Below, piece after piece: positions 40,501-48,258 of a DNA stretch of 64,000 nt. Where the stretch lies: NCBI GenBank assembly GCA_029207755.1, contig JARCOQ010000016.1, positions 3,601,001 to 3,665,000 of the forward strand, given 5' to 3'. Below the pieces are notes generated by a model. The model was not told where the DNA came from. It ran no database searches and saw nothing but the letters and a program-made list of their open reading frames with translations. The position numbers were made by a program, and so were the translations under genes. The first letter of the stretch is position 1. Every line of letters starts with the position of its first letter. This DNA is from Chamaea fasciata. Its lineage: Eukaryota > Chordata > Aves > Passeriformes > Sylviidae.

Positions 40501-42261
40501 TCTAAGGACAGATGACAAGGATTATATAAACCACTTGTGCTACACTGAGGACAAAGTATGACCTATGGAAGTATTTCAATTATTCAATAAAAAACTCTCA
40601 GGAAAATTGCATAATACAATATACTACTTTAACACAAAGGATGCAATCATGCAAACATTACAACAGCCCAGTATCACTCAGCCAGGCAGCATTTTACAAG
40701 CAGCTCTACCAGAGTTACACCTACTAGGACAGTATTTAGTATTTGCCCAAGGTCTCCATGCATTTTCATGTGATTATCTTACTAAAATCTTGTGACACAA
40801 AAGTCTTAATGCACATACATTTTTTGTGAGGACTTAACATTTCATGCTTGGACGCTTAACACAGCATACTGTAAAAAGAAATATTAAATCACAACTCAAA
40901 CCAGACTTACTGGAATATTCTGTATCTATGTAACATTACAGTACATCACCTGTCAGAATTCCATCGCCGCTTTTTCCTTGCAGCTTTAAATATCAGTTAA
41001 GAAAAATCACATACAGACATGTTTTTCAAATAAGATATTATTTCATATTGGTGAAAATCACAGCTAAGTTAATTAATCACATAATGAAATAAGAAAAAAA
41101 TAAAATTTCACAGAGAAGTACTGCAGTGATTATTTGGAGAGATGAACCTAACTAGTAAATCTGAAACTGACCTTTCAGTTATTGACGTTATGCATGCATT
41201 GGCAAATTGGTCTATACTGACTCTGGGGTAATAAGCTTGTAAGTGTTTATTAGGGATAAGTGACGTTTTCCAGGGATGAAGCTTTAGCTGATAAAGAATT
41301 AGAAATAATAATGCATGGAACAAGCAAACCTAAACTTATAAACACATTCAAATATGGATACACAGTGAAGTCTGTGTTATCTCTGTCATTGAAAAGGATT
41401 TGAATTGTTTCACATTTTTCAATTTCAAGTCCCATGCAGTAAGAGTGTAGTTATTAGCTATGGAGTCACTTAGGTTTCTGTAGAGATGCTGTTCTTTGAA
41501 TGGAGCTGCCAAAGTCCATGATGACTCCTGCATCAAAGGAGGATAATGGCTTTGCTGAAGGAGAAGCTGAAATTGGAAAAACAAAAGCAAAATTTTACAA
41601 AGCCCAGTAATTTAAAAATCTCCTTAGGGATAAAACAGGATTAAAGATCAATTAGCATGAAAAGCAAATACAAAGGTCAGACATACATCTGACCACTGAT
41701 CAATTTTTAATCACTATGTATAGTGCCTTTGTTAATGACCCGTCTACTTTTAACACTCAGTCCTTGTAACAGTTGAAGAACAGTACAAGTTAACAAATTC
41801 AGCTCTTGTCTTTCTCTCACATCAGTAAGGATTTGTAATAGACTTCTCTTGTCTGTTCATTCCATGTTTCCTCAGATGACTTGGTATCTATTGTTGGACT
41901 TTTCACCAGTCCTGATGCCTGAACTTTACTGAAATAGCTCACAGGCACATGAGGATGCATATCTCAAAATACCCCCAGAGATAAAAGTACATGAGATACA
42001 ACCACGAATACACCTGGAATCATTGGCTCATTAAGACTAGAAAAGACCTCCAAGGCCATCAAGTTCAACCTCCCACTAAACCCCATTGCAAAGAATGGGA
42101 ATTTGCCAGGACACGGAGTGTGTGCATCCCCTGAGAGCATGGGAGAGAGCACATACCTCATAATAGTCTGAAGGTGCATCTGAAGCAGAAGCAGCAGCAG
42201 GTGCAGGTGTGGGTAGGAATGATAATTTCGGTGACTGGTTTGGACGACTCATATTGCACAT
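1..42261 (-). CDS. DNAH3: DNAH3, axonemal inner-arm dynein heavy chain (3'-truncated by window edge; 52 coding exons seen)
   Basis: This gene encodes a force-generating ATPase of the inner dynein arms of motile cilia and sperm flagella. Fifty-two exons can be chained on the minus strand with every junction in phase, giving about 3276 codons against roughly 4100 in the human protein. In order they encode a short tail, the linker, AAA1 ([13 protein letters not shown]), AAA2 (GDPMSGKTS), AAA3 (GPTGTGKT), AAA4 (GVGGSGRQS), a coiled-coil stalk with its microtubule-binding tip, and part of AAA5. Assignment to DNAH3 rather than DNAH1, 7 or 12 rests on N-terminal similarity to the human protein as I recall it (for example [19 protein letters not shown] and [17 protein letters not shown]) and on the neighbours LDAF1 and ZP2. 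The start is ATG 42261, with a second ATG three codons later; the reading frame stays open upstream to a splice acceptor, so a further 5' coding exon is possible. I saw no stop or frameshift in any exon. Confidence 0.95.
1543..2441. other. DNAH3 intron
   Basis: This intron separates exons 51 and 52. It holds several short open frames on both strands without dynein or other recognisable similarity. A second, stronger-looking polypyrimidine tract and AG sits at 1592-1606, but its use would break frame. No repeat was identified. Confidence 0.6.
2442..4857 (-). CDS. DNAH3: DNAH3 exons 49-51: stalk coiled coil 1 and microtubule-binding tip
   Basis: Exons lie at 4641-4857, 3525-3707 and 2442-2640. 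The first gives [20 protein letters not shown], the strongly conserved entry to the stalk. The second is heptad-like coiled coil 1 ([17 protein letters not shown]). The third ends coiled coil 1 and opens the microtubule-binding domain ([20 protein letters not shown] and [16 protein letters not shown]). It ends in phase 1 and joins GKMIEDFWG in the next exon. Introns of about 900-1090 bases on each side hold no repeat I recognise. Confidence 0.94.
5185..6813 (-). CDS. DNAH3: DNAH3 exons 46-48: end of AAA3 and AAA4
   Basis: Exons lie at 6670-6813, 5460-6126 and 5185-5350. They encode [18 protein letters not shown] and then AAA4. The AAA4 phosphate loop reads GVGGSGRQS (near residue 2377), with Arg where a canonical Walker A has Lys; this is usual for axonemal dyneins, so I do not read it as decay. 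[20 protein letters not shown] is the Walker-B region, and [20 protein letters not shown] lies just before the stalk. The 667-base exon is the second longest seen. Its donor is unusual (GTCCGT) but is fixed by phase: G|CC restores the Ala of the family sequence [18 protein letters not shown]. Confidence 0.94.
7259..10671 (-). CDS. DNAH3: DNAH3 exons 41-45: AAA3
   Basis: Exons lie at 10568-10671, 9281-9575, 8639-8818, 7507-7630 and 7259-7415. AAA3 is the regulatory ATPase site of dyneins. Walker A is [15 protein letters not shown] near residue 2017. Walker B spans a splice junction, IIFV|DDLNMP. The post-Walker segment [14 protein letters not shown] and the following [14 protein letters not shown] are standard for this module. 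The first exon has a less common donor (AAG|GTGCAC) but joins in frame to [16 protein letters not shown]. The phase-1 junctions here are all completed by the next exon. Confidence 0.93.
8421..8465. repeat. Perfect 13-bp inverted repeat in DNAH3 intron
   Basis: AGTTTAATCAACA at 8421-8433 is the exact reverse complement of TGTTGATTAAACT at 8453-8465, with a 19-base spacer. Immediately upstream, 8259-8274 and 8282-8297 are exact 16-base direct repeats of TGTAAATAAATGCAGG. It may be a hairpin-type element remnant or chance in AT-rich DNA. Confidence 0.6.
9090..9167 (+). mobile_element. CR1 LINE 3'-end fragment
   Basis: The stretch resembles the 3' tail of avian CR1, including GATGATCCCTGTGGGTCCC and a degenerate ATTCTAGGATTCTC end, in plus orientation in the intron between DNAH3 exons 42 and 43. 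CR1 copies are typically truncated at the 5' end, and this one keeps only the last tens of bases. The assignment is by recall of the consensus. Confidence 0.6.
11062..16092 (-). CDS. DNAH3: DNAH3 exons 34-40: AAA2
   Basis: Exons lie at 15958-16092, 14650-14761, 13863-14104, 13160-13260, 12976-13081, 11801-11930 and 11062-11298. AAA2 binds nucleotide with a structural rather than catalytic role. Walker A is GDPMSGKTS near residue 1656; the Walker-B-like segment is [18 protein letters not shown]. It is followed by [38 protein letters not shown] and, across the next splice, [15 protein letters not shown]. The donor of exon 12976-13081 was set at CTG|GTGCGA because only this position keeps frame with the next exon. 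The 237-base exon holds an acidic run (ESDEEDSE). Confidence 0.92.
11741..11766 (+). repeat. Poly(A) run in DNAH3 intron
   Basis: A run of about 20 A followed by GAAAAA lies close to the acceptor region between exons 39 and 40. Read on the gene strand it is a poly(T) tract. Similar homopolymers lie at about 35010-35030 and 39287-39316; the latter passes into (GA)n. Confidence 0.8.
15595..15695 (+). repeat. MIR-like ancient SINE remnant (tentative)
   Basis: The stretch contains CAAGGTCACC, then GAACTGGGAACAGAGCC, CTGACTCCCAG and CACTAGGCTACACTGC in the order and spacing of the 3' part of MIR/CORE-type SINEs. Divergence is high, as expected for an element this old in a bird. A similar but weaker case is near 30010-30110 (ATTTTACAGGTAGGGAGG). 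It was recognised by memory of the consensus only. Confidence 0.45.
16889..24260 (-). CDS. DNAH3: DNAH3 exons 25-33: linker end and AAA1 motor ATPase
   Basis: Exons lie at 24168-24260, 23749-23859, 22047-22161, 21453-21651, 20367-20475, 19915-20028, 18628-18804, 17524-17615 and 16889-17108. AAA1 is the main ATP-hydrolysing site. The Walker A loop [15 protein letters not shown] falls near residue 1375 of the conceptual protein; Walker B is [11 protein letters not shown]; a sensor-I-type [17 protein letters not shown] follows. All catalytic residues look intact. The upstream stretch [11 protein letters not shown] and [15 protein letters not shown] is a family hallmark just before AAA1. The last exon needs the acceptor at 17109-17110: an AG ten bases further in would break the frame. 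Confidence 0.95.
18225..18476 (+). mobile_element. Avian endogenous retrovirus LTR fragment
   Basis: This intronic stretch (between DNAH3 exons 31 and 32) closely resembles a widespread avian ERV long terminal repeat. Recognisable points are GGTTTTGGCTGGGGTAGAG, GCTGGAAACAGTGTTGATAA, ACACAGAGTCAAGG and CATATGGGGTCATGCTCAGC. No gag, pol or env coding sequence is present, so it is a solo or partial LTR with no coding capacity. I cannot name the exact subfamily, and I did not identify target-site duplications. Confidence 0.65.
20205..20262 (-). mobile_element. CR1 LINE 3'-end fragment
   Basis: The stretch AATCACAGAATCATTAGGCC followed by AAAGACCTTTAAGATGTTCA is the reverse complement of a typical CR1 terminus. 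It lies in the intron between DNAH3 exons 29 and 30 and has no coding content. Confidence 0.6.
22518..22574 (+). mobile_element. CR1 LINE 3'-end fragment
   Basis: GTTGGACTACATGATGTCCA followed by GAGGTCCCTTATATTCTGTG matches the final part of avian CR1 in plus orientation. It sits about 500 bases from a longer CR1 copy in the same DNAH3 intron. Confidence 0.65.
23070..23370 (+). mobile_element. CR1 LINE 3' fragment (about 300 bp)
   Basis: This is the longest CR1 copy in the window, in the intron between DNAH3 exons 26 and 27. It carries the usual landmarks in order: GACCTTATCCCTCTCTACAA, AATATTAGGAAGAATTTCTG, GGGCTGCCCAGGGAGGTGGT, GGAGTCACTGTCCCTGGAGG and the ATTCTGTGATTCTCTG terminus. It is 5'-truncated with no open reading frame of use. 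It is the best single indicator of a bird or reptile genome. Confidence 0.9.
24850..29440 (-). CDS. DNAH3: DNAH3 exons 17-24: linker domain
   Basis: Exons lie at 29296-29440, 28787-28998, 28449-28540, 27921-28035, 27303-27419, 26950-27129, 25713-25849 and 24850-25051. They encode the linker, the lever that swings across the AAA ring to make the power stroke. Diagnostic dynein linker signatures are visible: [68 protein letters not shown] and [20 protein letters not shown]. All are among the most conserved pre-AAA1 sequences of the family. Every junction stays in phase. Confidence 0.93.
29441..31181. other. DNAH3 intron with rearranged CR1 remnant
   Basis: This intron lies between exons 16 and 17. 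At 29626-29691 it contains pieces of a CR1 3' end with an internal segment in the opposite orientation. Around 30010-30110 there is faint MIR-like similarity. The rest is AT-rich unique sequence with no coding exon that I can support. Confidence 0.5.
31182..34957 (-). CDS. DNAH3: DNAH3 exons 11-16: tail, helical part
   Basis: Exons lie at 34821-34957, 34562-34667, 33819-33997, 33344-33528, 31903-32026 and 31182-31338. The translation is charged and largely helical (for example [33 protein letters not shown] and [19 protein letters not shown]), as expected for the dynein heavy-chain tail leading to the linker. The longest intron here (32027-33343) shows no coding exon and no recognisable repeat. 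Splice signals are canonical and phases run 2, 0, 2, 1, 2, 0. Confidence 0.87.
35352..39776 (-). CDS. DNAH3: DNAH3 exons 6-10: tail, first part
   Basis: Exons lie at 39587-39776, 38890-39085, 37727-37852, 36803-36998 and 35352-35531. The protein reads through [15 protein letters not shown], then [16 protein letters not shown], a Trp-Ile-Pro segment ([13 protein letters not shown]), and [10 protein letters not shown]. These match the order of the same blocks in the human DNAH3 tail as I recall it. This tail is expected to bind light or intermediate partners and anchor the motor to the doublet A-tubule. Junction phases are 1, 2, 2, 0, 0. The donor of 37727-37852 (GTCAGT) splits a Lys codon completed by the next exon. 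Confidence 0.88.
38490..38610. repeat. AT-only low-complexity island
   Basis: The stretch consists almost only of A and T with many TTAAAA/TTTTAA and TTATTAAA blocks, forming nested palindromes. It lies in the intron between DNAH3 exons 7 and 8. Likely simple low-complexity DNA. Confidence 0.7.
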
Positions 42262-42276
42262 GGAACTGGCTTGTGA
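40269..42276 (-). CDS. DNAH3: DNAH3 exons 1-5: N-terminal extension
   Basis: Exons lie at 42157-42276 (coding from 42261), 41414-41566, 41172-41287, 40950-40976 and 40269-40449. They encode the variable N-terminus, which is Pro/Ala/Ser-rich at first and then carries the DNAH3-like stretch [19 protein letters not shown]. The 27-base fourth exon encodes a basic run (KKRRWNSDS). Phase carries through 0, 0, 2, 2, 0. The donor of the second exon (AAT|GTGAAA at 41413) is weak and was chosen by phase; another in-frame site cannot be excluded. The acceptor of the first exon (CTAG at 42277-42280) implies at least one more upstream exon, probably 5' UTR. Confidence 0.8.
42015..42085 (-). mobile_element. 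CR1 LINE 3'-end fragment
   Basis: The stretch with GGAATCATTGGCTCATTAAG, GAAAAGACCTCCAAGGCCA and CAAGTTCAACC is the reverse complement of a CR1 terminus. It lies in the first coding intron of DNAH3, about 75 bases from the donor of exon 1. Confidence 0.6.
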
Positions 42277-45200
42277 CTAGACAGAAATGAAAAGCAATTT
42301 CAGAGATATTTATGAAACGCTCTGTTTCAAAAAAGATTCGTGAAGAAGGAACAGAGTCCTTCAGTTTTCATCAAAAATTACATATTGAAACTTTTCAAAT
42401 TTTAAGGAAACAGCCATTCTTTACGGTGGGTTCCTCAGTAAAACATGTTTTTTGCAGTCATTTTATAAAACTTCTCAACACCAGTAAATGCCAGTTTAAA
42501 AAAAAAAATCTTATTTTTATATCCCTGAAAACTACTTAAAATTAGTTAAATATTTTAAGTTATACAAAAAATTCCACATGGAGTTTGTAATGGTATAAAA
42601 TCTGGATATTAGAATATAAAATCCTATCAGACTGCCAAATTGACAGTGAAATAGTCCAAGTTGTGTGAACTGTATTACTGGAGAGGCAAAAAAACCCTCT
42701 AGATTTTTTTCATGTCTAGAAGGAGCCACTTGTAGAAGAAGCTATTATCAGGATGCTGCTGGAAGAACAAATTGCTCTCGAGTACTCTGCAAAGTGTTGT
42801 ACTACAAATGTCAGGATATCTGATATGTTTGACGATTATATTTCACCTCTTCAAGGTGACAATACTTTGAGATGGCCTTCCAGGACTCCATACAAAGTTC
42901 TGTCAGGATATTTTCTCAGAATTATTAAGCCTGACAGTGTTTTAAGATGGTTTTAAATGGCAACCTTGCTTAGTATTGGCCAAAGCCTCACCCATATTCT
43001 GTTCTGAATTTCCTAAATCAAACTTGTTTAGGAGATTCACAAGGAATAATTTCCTGAATACATAGTGACACTATGGGAAAAAGGAGGTGGAAGTGCGTTG
43101 TATCTGAACACCAGTGAGTTAAATCACCATGAAAGAGGAAGTCATTGCCCAATACAATTATGTCTGAATAAGATATAATCTTTTTTTTACATAATTTTAA
43201 CACACTTTTTGCACATGGTTATTGCTTTCTGATGTATCACTGAAAAAAGGCTGCTGGGACCTAGCAGACAAAACTGTGCCCTCCTCAATAACAAAGTAGA
43301 GCCTGTCTAGAAGTAAGATTTGAGAAAGGACTGATTTGATTTACCTCCTTGGTATTCTCCAGCATGCCTTCACACACACAGAAATAAAGACATAATCCGC
43401 CAGACAAAACTCATTAAAGAGAGCATGAATTCCTCTTGATTAATGACTAAAGGATTGGGCCTTAGGGTACTTTAAAAATGAATAAATGATACAGTTTATT
43501 AGGACATCCATTAATTCATTTTTAAAGGTACAAGAGTCATCAAAAAAGCCATCGCTCATCCTAAAACATCCTGACATATGCCAACTAACCTTTCAAACAC
43601 CTAATATTTGAACAAAGAAATCCTTAATAAAAAGTATATTATAAAGGATTAAGTCCAAAGAATATTTAACAAGAACATGTGTCTTTCAATCAGTGTTCTT
43701 CCAATATCAAACCACTAAGCATTAGTAATGGCCAATTTCCTCTGAAGTTTGGACAAAGTTATCGATATTTCACAGTCACTACAGAACGAACTTACCCTCA
43801 GGAGACTCGGGGCTCTCTGTTGGCTTTATTTTGCTTTGGCTTGTTTGCTTAGAATTTTTTGGTCCTCCCCTTCAGTGTGAACATCCTTGTTCTTATGTGC
43901 ACTGAAAAAGAATGAGAGACCCATGTCTGGTACTACCCAAGGTGTCATTCGGCTTCTATCCCAGCTGTCAGGAAGAAGAAAAATCAGCTCTCACATTCCT
44001 TGTTTACAACAATACGCTCTCTCTTCCTCCAAACCTCCATGCTATTTTTTTCGCCATTCCTCTCAAGCTCCCTTTTCACCTTAACCTTTCTAACTCCTCC
44101 CCAGATATCCTTCAAGCAAGATTTTTCTTATACCCTGCCCTTTCCACTTCCTCCAACACCAGTTTCCTCCCTGCTGCCCGTTCTCTTCTAATGTCCCAAG
44201 GACTCTGGGCCCCCCAGCTGTGGTTTACAGCAGAACCACACATTAATTGCCAAGAAGAATAAGCCCGTGCCAAAAAGAATGGGAAAAGAGAAAGAGACAC
44301 ATGCCTCACACATCCACAGGATGCACAGGTGAGCAGGGTAAGGGCAGGTACTACCTGCAGGCGCCCCTGTTACCAGTCCCTCCGCCTGTCACGGCCTGCT
44401 GAACTTCTCTGACACTCTGCCTTTCAGGCCTCAGCTTGGTTGCCCCAGTTACAGCATAGCTGGTGCTTGGAGACAGAATTCCCTCCTCCATCTCCTCCCC
44501 CAGCAGAGAGGAAAGAGCCCCTTTCAGTGTTGTGCCAAGCTGTGGTCAGGGAGATTCTGTTGTGGAACCAATGAGGAACTGTACAGGCTCCTTTTACCTC
44601 TGAAAGTTATGAAAAAATGTAGTCTTGAGATACCTTAGATATTCTAACTTTTACATGAAAGCACTGCACAGAGCTCCCAGAGCAGTAAAGGCTCTATAAA
44701 CTCAAATTTTCTTAAGAAGAATTGAAAAAAAAAAATTTCAAGATTCAAAATCCTGAATCCAAACACCCCTACCACTTTTCCACCATTCAGAATCAAACTC
44801 CCTGAAGATCTGAAGACAGAAAGTGGGATAGTCTCAATTCCTCTAAGCCTGTATGCATTTGCCTCCCACTCACAGGCATCACTACATCCTGAAAGATCTT
44901 CCATCACATTCCTCCACAAATGGGAATTACAACCATCCAACACAAAATCTAGCATAGTCTCTTAATAGTTACCCTCAAGAGGGTCTTGTACAAGTTCTGC
45001 CAACACAACAAGAGTTCAATTTTAAACCCTTTCCCATCATCTTTGCTGTTTTTCATCCAATTTTCAGCGAGCTGTGAGAATGGCTGATATCCCTGAGATA
45101 ACAGCACAGTTTTCCTCATGTCTTGCCCTCATACCATCCACAAGTGGAACATTGTTGATGGCCATTGTTCTTAAAACACAGGCCAGCAGTGCAGGGTACA

Positions 45201-46400
45201 GAACCAGCACTGCTGGTAATTGCTTGGCTAATGTGTGCCATAACTCTCCAAATATTTCACTGCTGGCTTGCAACATGAGTATTTTCCTGCTAATTGGAGC
45301 TGACACTGGCATGAAGACAAGCTCAATTAAGCAGCAGTTAAGAGTAACTACTGTTCCTCTGTGCACATCAACTTGGATGCTCATGTATGCATGCCCTTCA
45401 AAGTTGAATAACTTATCTCTGCTGCTTGAAAAACATTAAAACCAGTTGTTTTGTATAGAGGAAGATTATGTATTAATTTTTAGCAGAAGAGATAATTATG
45501 CATAGCAAGAAAATAATTTACTGAGAAGTATGAGACTATCTTCAAAACTGCAGCTATGGCATGCTTGAAAACAGCCCGAAATTTAAAATCTCCAGCATAC
45601 TTTAAACTCAGCTCCATTAAACTTTATAGTGCCATTATCGCTGAGTTATGTCACCCTGCAATTCTGCCACTGAGTTTTCCCCATGCTCACTTTTTAAAAA
45701 GTAAACAAACCAACAAATTTATGATATACCCTAGCGTACTAGGAATAGCAATCCACTACGCACTTTAATAATATGAGAGATTAACACATTAAGAGCTCAA
45801 GCAAAACACACTTGCCCTGACCATCCTCTTCTTGCAGGTATCTTGTGCTAGGCTGTTAGACCCCGCAGTCCAAAATGCGTTAATATGCAAATCTTACTCC
45901 CTGTCTACACAAATCCTGGTATTTGCAGAGATCATTGAAATCAGCACCTCAAAGACACAGATAAGTCTGATAAGTCTAACCCCTCATACTTCATAAAACC
46001 TTTTTTTTGCATTAATTTCCAAATTAAACATGCTATGCATTTTCTTGTCTTTAAAAAAAAACAATCATGAAACCATTAACATTCAGTTTTGTAATACTCT
46101 CATAGGTGACACCAATAAAATGATTAAAGCAGATCAAAGCGAGAAACATGAATATTTAACTCATTTCTGTTTGCAAGTGGCAGCATGAAAAATTCCGTGT
46201 AGCAGAAGCTGGGAGTTCACTGGAGCCTCACGCTTGCGTGTTCACACCATCACGATGGTGAGAATCATCACGACATGATGATTCCGGCGAGCAGCCCGGC
46301 CAAACCATCGTGCAAACACACCACGCCGAGCATCATTGCTGAGAACAGTCCCGGCCACACGCTGAGACACTGGAGGAGCATTGCTTTGGCTGAAAACCCA
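42277..46400. other. DNAH3 5' non-coding region (upstream intron or flank)
   Basis: This 4.1 kb lies between the first recognised DNAH3 coding exon and the CpG island. The acceptor at 42277 implies that one or more 5' exons, probably untranslated, lie here or in the island. I cannot place them from sequence. Open frames near 43.9-44.3 and 44.6-45.4 kb lack similarity and splice context. A stop-poor stretch at 45070-45440 is discussed as a possible conserved non-coding element. Confidence 0.5.
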
Positions 46401-46469
46401 GCTAAATTCTTACAGTAATTACTCCTCACATGGCACGTCTCCCCGAACAGGTTTGCCACGTGGGCACCA

Positions 46470-47560
46470 AAACACCTGGAGGAGGCAGCAGGACAGGTGG
46501 GGACGTGTGGGAAACGCAAAGCCGGGCCGGGGGAAGGTGTTTGGGCCAGGTGTGGTGTTCCACAGCGGCTGCTCCACCGCTCCTCACGGCGTGACTGAAC
46601 GCTCCCAGCTCCCTGCGAGCTCCTCCGCTGCCGGCCCGCCCGGGGACGGCGGCATCACCGACACCCACGGAGCGCCCGCTGGCACCGGAGCCGTGAGGCG
46701 CGGTGCCCAACGCCTCCCGGGCCCGAGCGAGTCCCTGCACGCCTCCACAGCGGCACCGAGACCGCAGATACCCTCGTTTTCCGTCCTCCGTTCCAAAAAG
46801 CTCCAGGCTGCGTGTCCTAAAACAACACAAACCTCTAGGACGCTCATGAGGGTGCCCGGACCGAGCGGCTGAGGTAGGGCCGGGGTGAAGGGCAGGACAG
46901 TAAAAGGGGGATGCGAAAGGACACCCGAGGGGCACCAGCCACAGGCACCGAGCCCCCGCAGCCTTCGCAGCCCGGCCCGGCCACTGCACGCCCACGGCCG
47001 CGCCGCGCCGCCACAGGCGGGCCCTGCCCGGCCCCCGCGGGGAGGAGACAGCGGCGGGAGGGCGGCAGCGCTCCCTCAGCCCCGGCAGGCCCGGCAGCCG
47101 GGGGCGAGCGGCCGAGCGGGGCCGTGGCCCGGCGGGCGGCAGCCGCAGGTGAGCGGGGACGTTCCCGGGGCCGGCGCCGCCCCGCTCCGCCAGCCCGGGC
47201 TCCGGCACTGCCGGCTCGGCGGGAGGGCCGCGGCCCGGCAGCTCCGCGGAGCGGGGCCGCGTCCCCGTTCACCTGCGGGGGACGCACGCCGGGGAGCCGC
47301 CGTCCGCCCGGGGCGCTGGTTCACGGGGGTGGCTGCAGCGGTGCTCAGCGGGGCGATCGCTGTGCGCTGGCCGCGGTTGGCGGTGCCCGGTGCAGGCCGC
47401 GGGCGCCGGCCGAGGTAACGCCCGGGTTCGGGCGGGCCCCGCGGGCGGCTCCCGCCCGGCGCTGCCGGCAGCGAGGGCTCGGCCGCTGTGCGTGGCGATG
47501 CCCAGCGCCCGGGAGGGCCCGTGGTGTGCAGGGGGCACAGCAGGGCCACCGACGCCCTGG
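46470..47560. promoter_or_regulatory. CpG island, probable bidirectional DNAH3/LDAF1 promoter
   Basis: GC content and CpG density rise sharply here, with the peak at about 46930-47520, unlike the AT-rich flanks. It lies between the divergent DNAH3 and LDAF1 genes, as in the human locus as I recall it. GC-box-like GGGCGG/CCGCCC sequences are frequent and no TATA box is evident. Good donors occur on both strands: plus at 47148/47149 (CCGCAG|GTGAGC) and 47414/47415 (CCGAG|GTAACG); minus at 47273/47272 (CCGCAG|GTGAAC). These are candidate ends of untranslated first exons; start sites cannot be read from sequence. Confidence 0.75.
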
Positions 47561-48124
47561 CTGCTCGGCGATGCAAACAGGAAAATGCATCCTCCAACCT
47601 GCCGCTTGTAAGGGTCCCCCTGCAACAACAGCTGGAAATTTTCAGGGAGGTTGCTGAGCTGAGGTTTCCTTGAAACTGCCACAATTAAATATGTTCAAAG
47701 CATCTGGACGCGTTTTGCCTTAATATGCCGAGTTTTTGAAGCCGTGTGGGGTATGCTCTGGATGCTGAGCACAAGGATACTCACAGAAATAAGTCTCAGT
47801 GTGTTACCTGCACCCATAGCAAGAAATTGTCCATGCGGTGGTTAGAAGTGATGTTTTTACTGGTAAGTGAAGACCCTGACAGGTAAGCGTGGGGTTAATG
47901 TTATAAAGGAAGGAGGTGAGAGTCACCTGTATCTTGCTACTTGGAAGTTTCAGAAGAGCTTGCAGGGCCAAGCCCTCTACATTTGATGTGCGTCTGTAAA
48001 AGTATTGTTTTAGTCTGTGTATTACTTAATCTGAAACCTGCATTCTCTCTTTATACAAAGGAAACATTTCATTTTCAAAAAGCATCTGTATGAGCCTGTT
48101 ACTAATTGTACCTTAATTTTCAAG

Positions 48125-48258
48125 GAAATTGGATGGCTGAGTGAGACCTGGCTGTTCAGAAGAGGTCGTGGCTGAGGATTAATAGCATGTCTAAAGAAAT
48201 GCAGGAACTACAGAAGCAATGGCACTCCGTGATGCAGACCATCCACAGCAACGCAAAT
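48125..48258 (+). CDS. LDAF1: LDAF1 first coding exon
   Basis: Coding starts at ATG 48187 and gives 24 residues, MSKEMQELQKQWHS to the Asn before the donor AAT|GTGGGT. The upstream limit is uncertain: acceptors end at 48124 (TTTTCAAG) and 48159 (GTTCAG). The sequence between the acceptor and ATG is 5' UTR. Confidence 0.85.

Noticed and set aside
43887..44309. Overlapping open frames in the DNAH3 upstream region
   Set aside because: Pyrimidine-rich sequence with few stops, no similarity and no splice context.
46426..47684. Several long overlapping open frames (up to 260 codons) on both strands
   Set aside because: They lie in the CpG island, where high GC removes stop codons. The products are Arg/Pro/Ala/Gly-rich with no similarity and appear in all frames.
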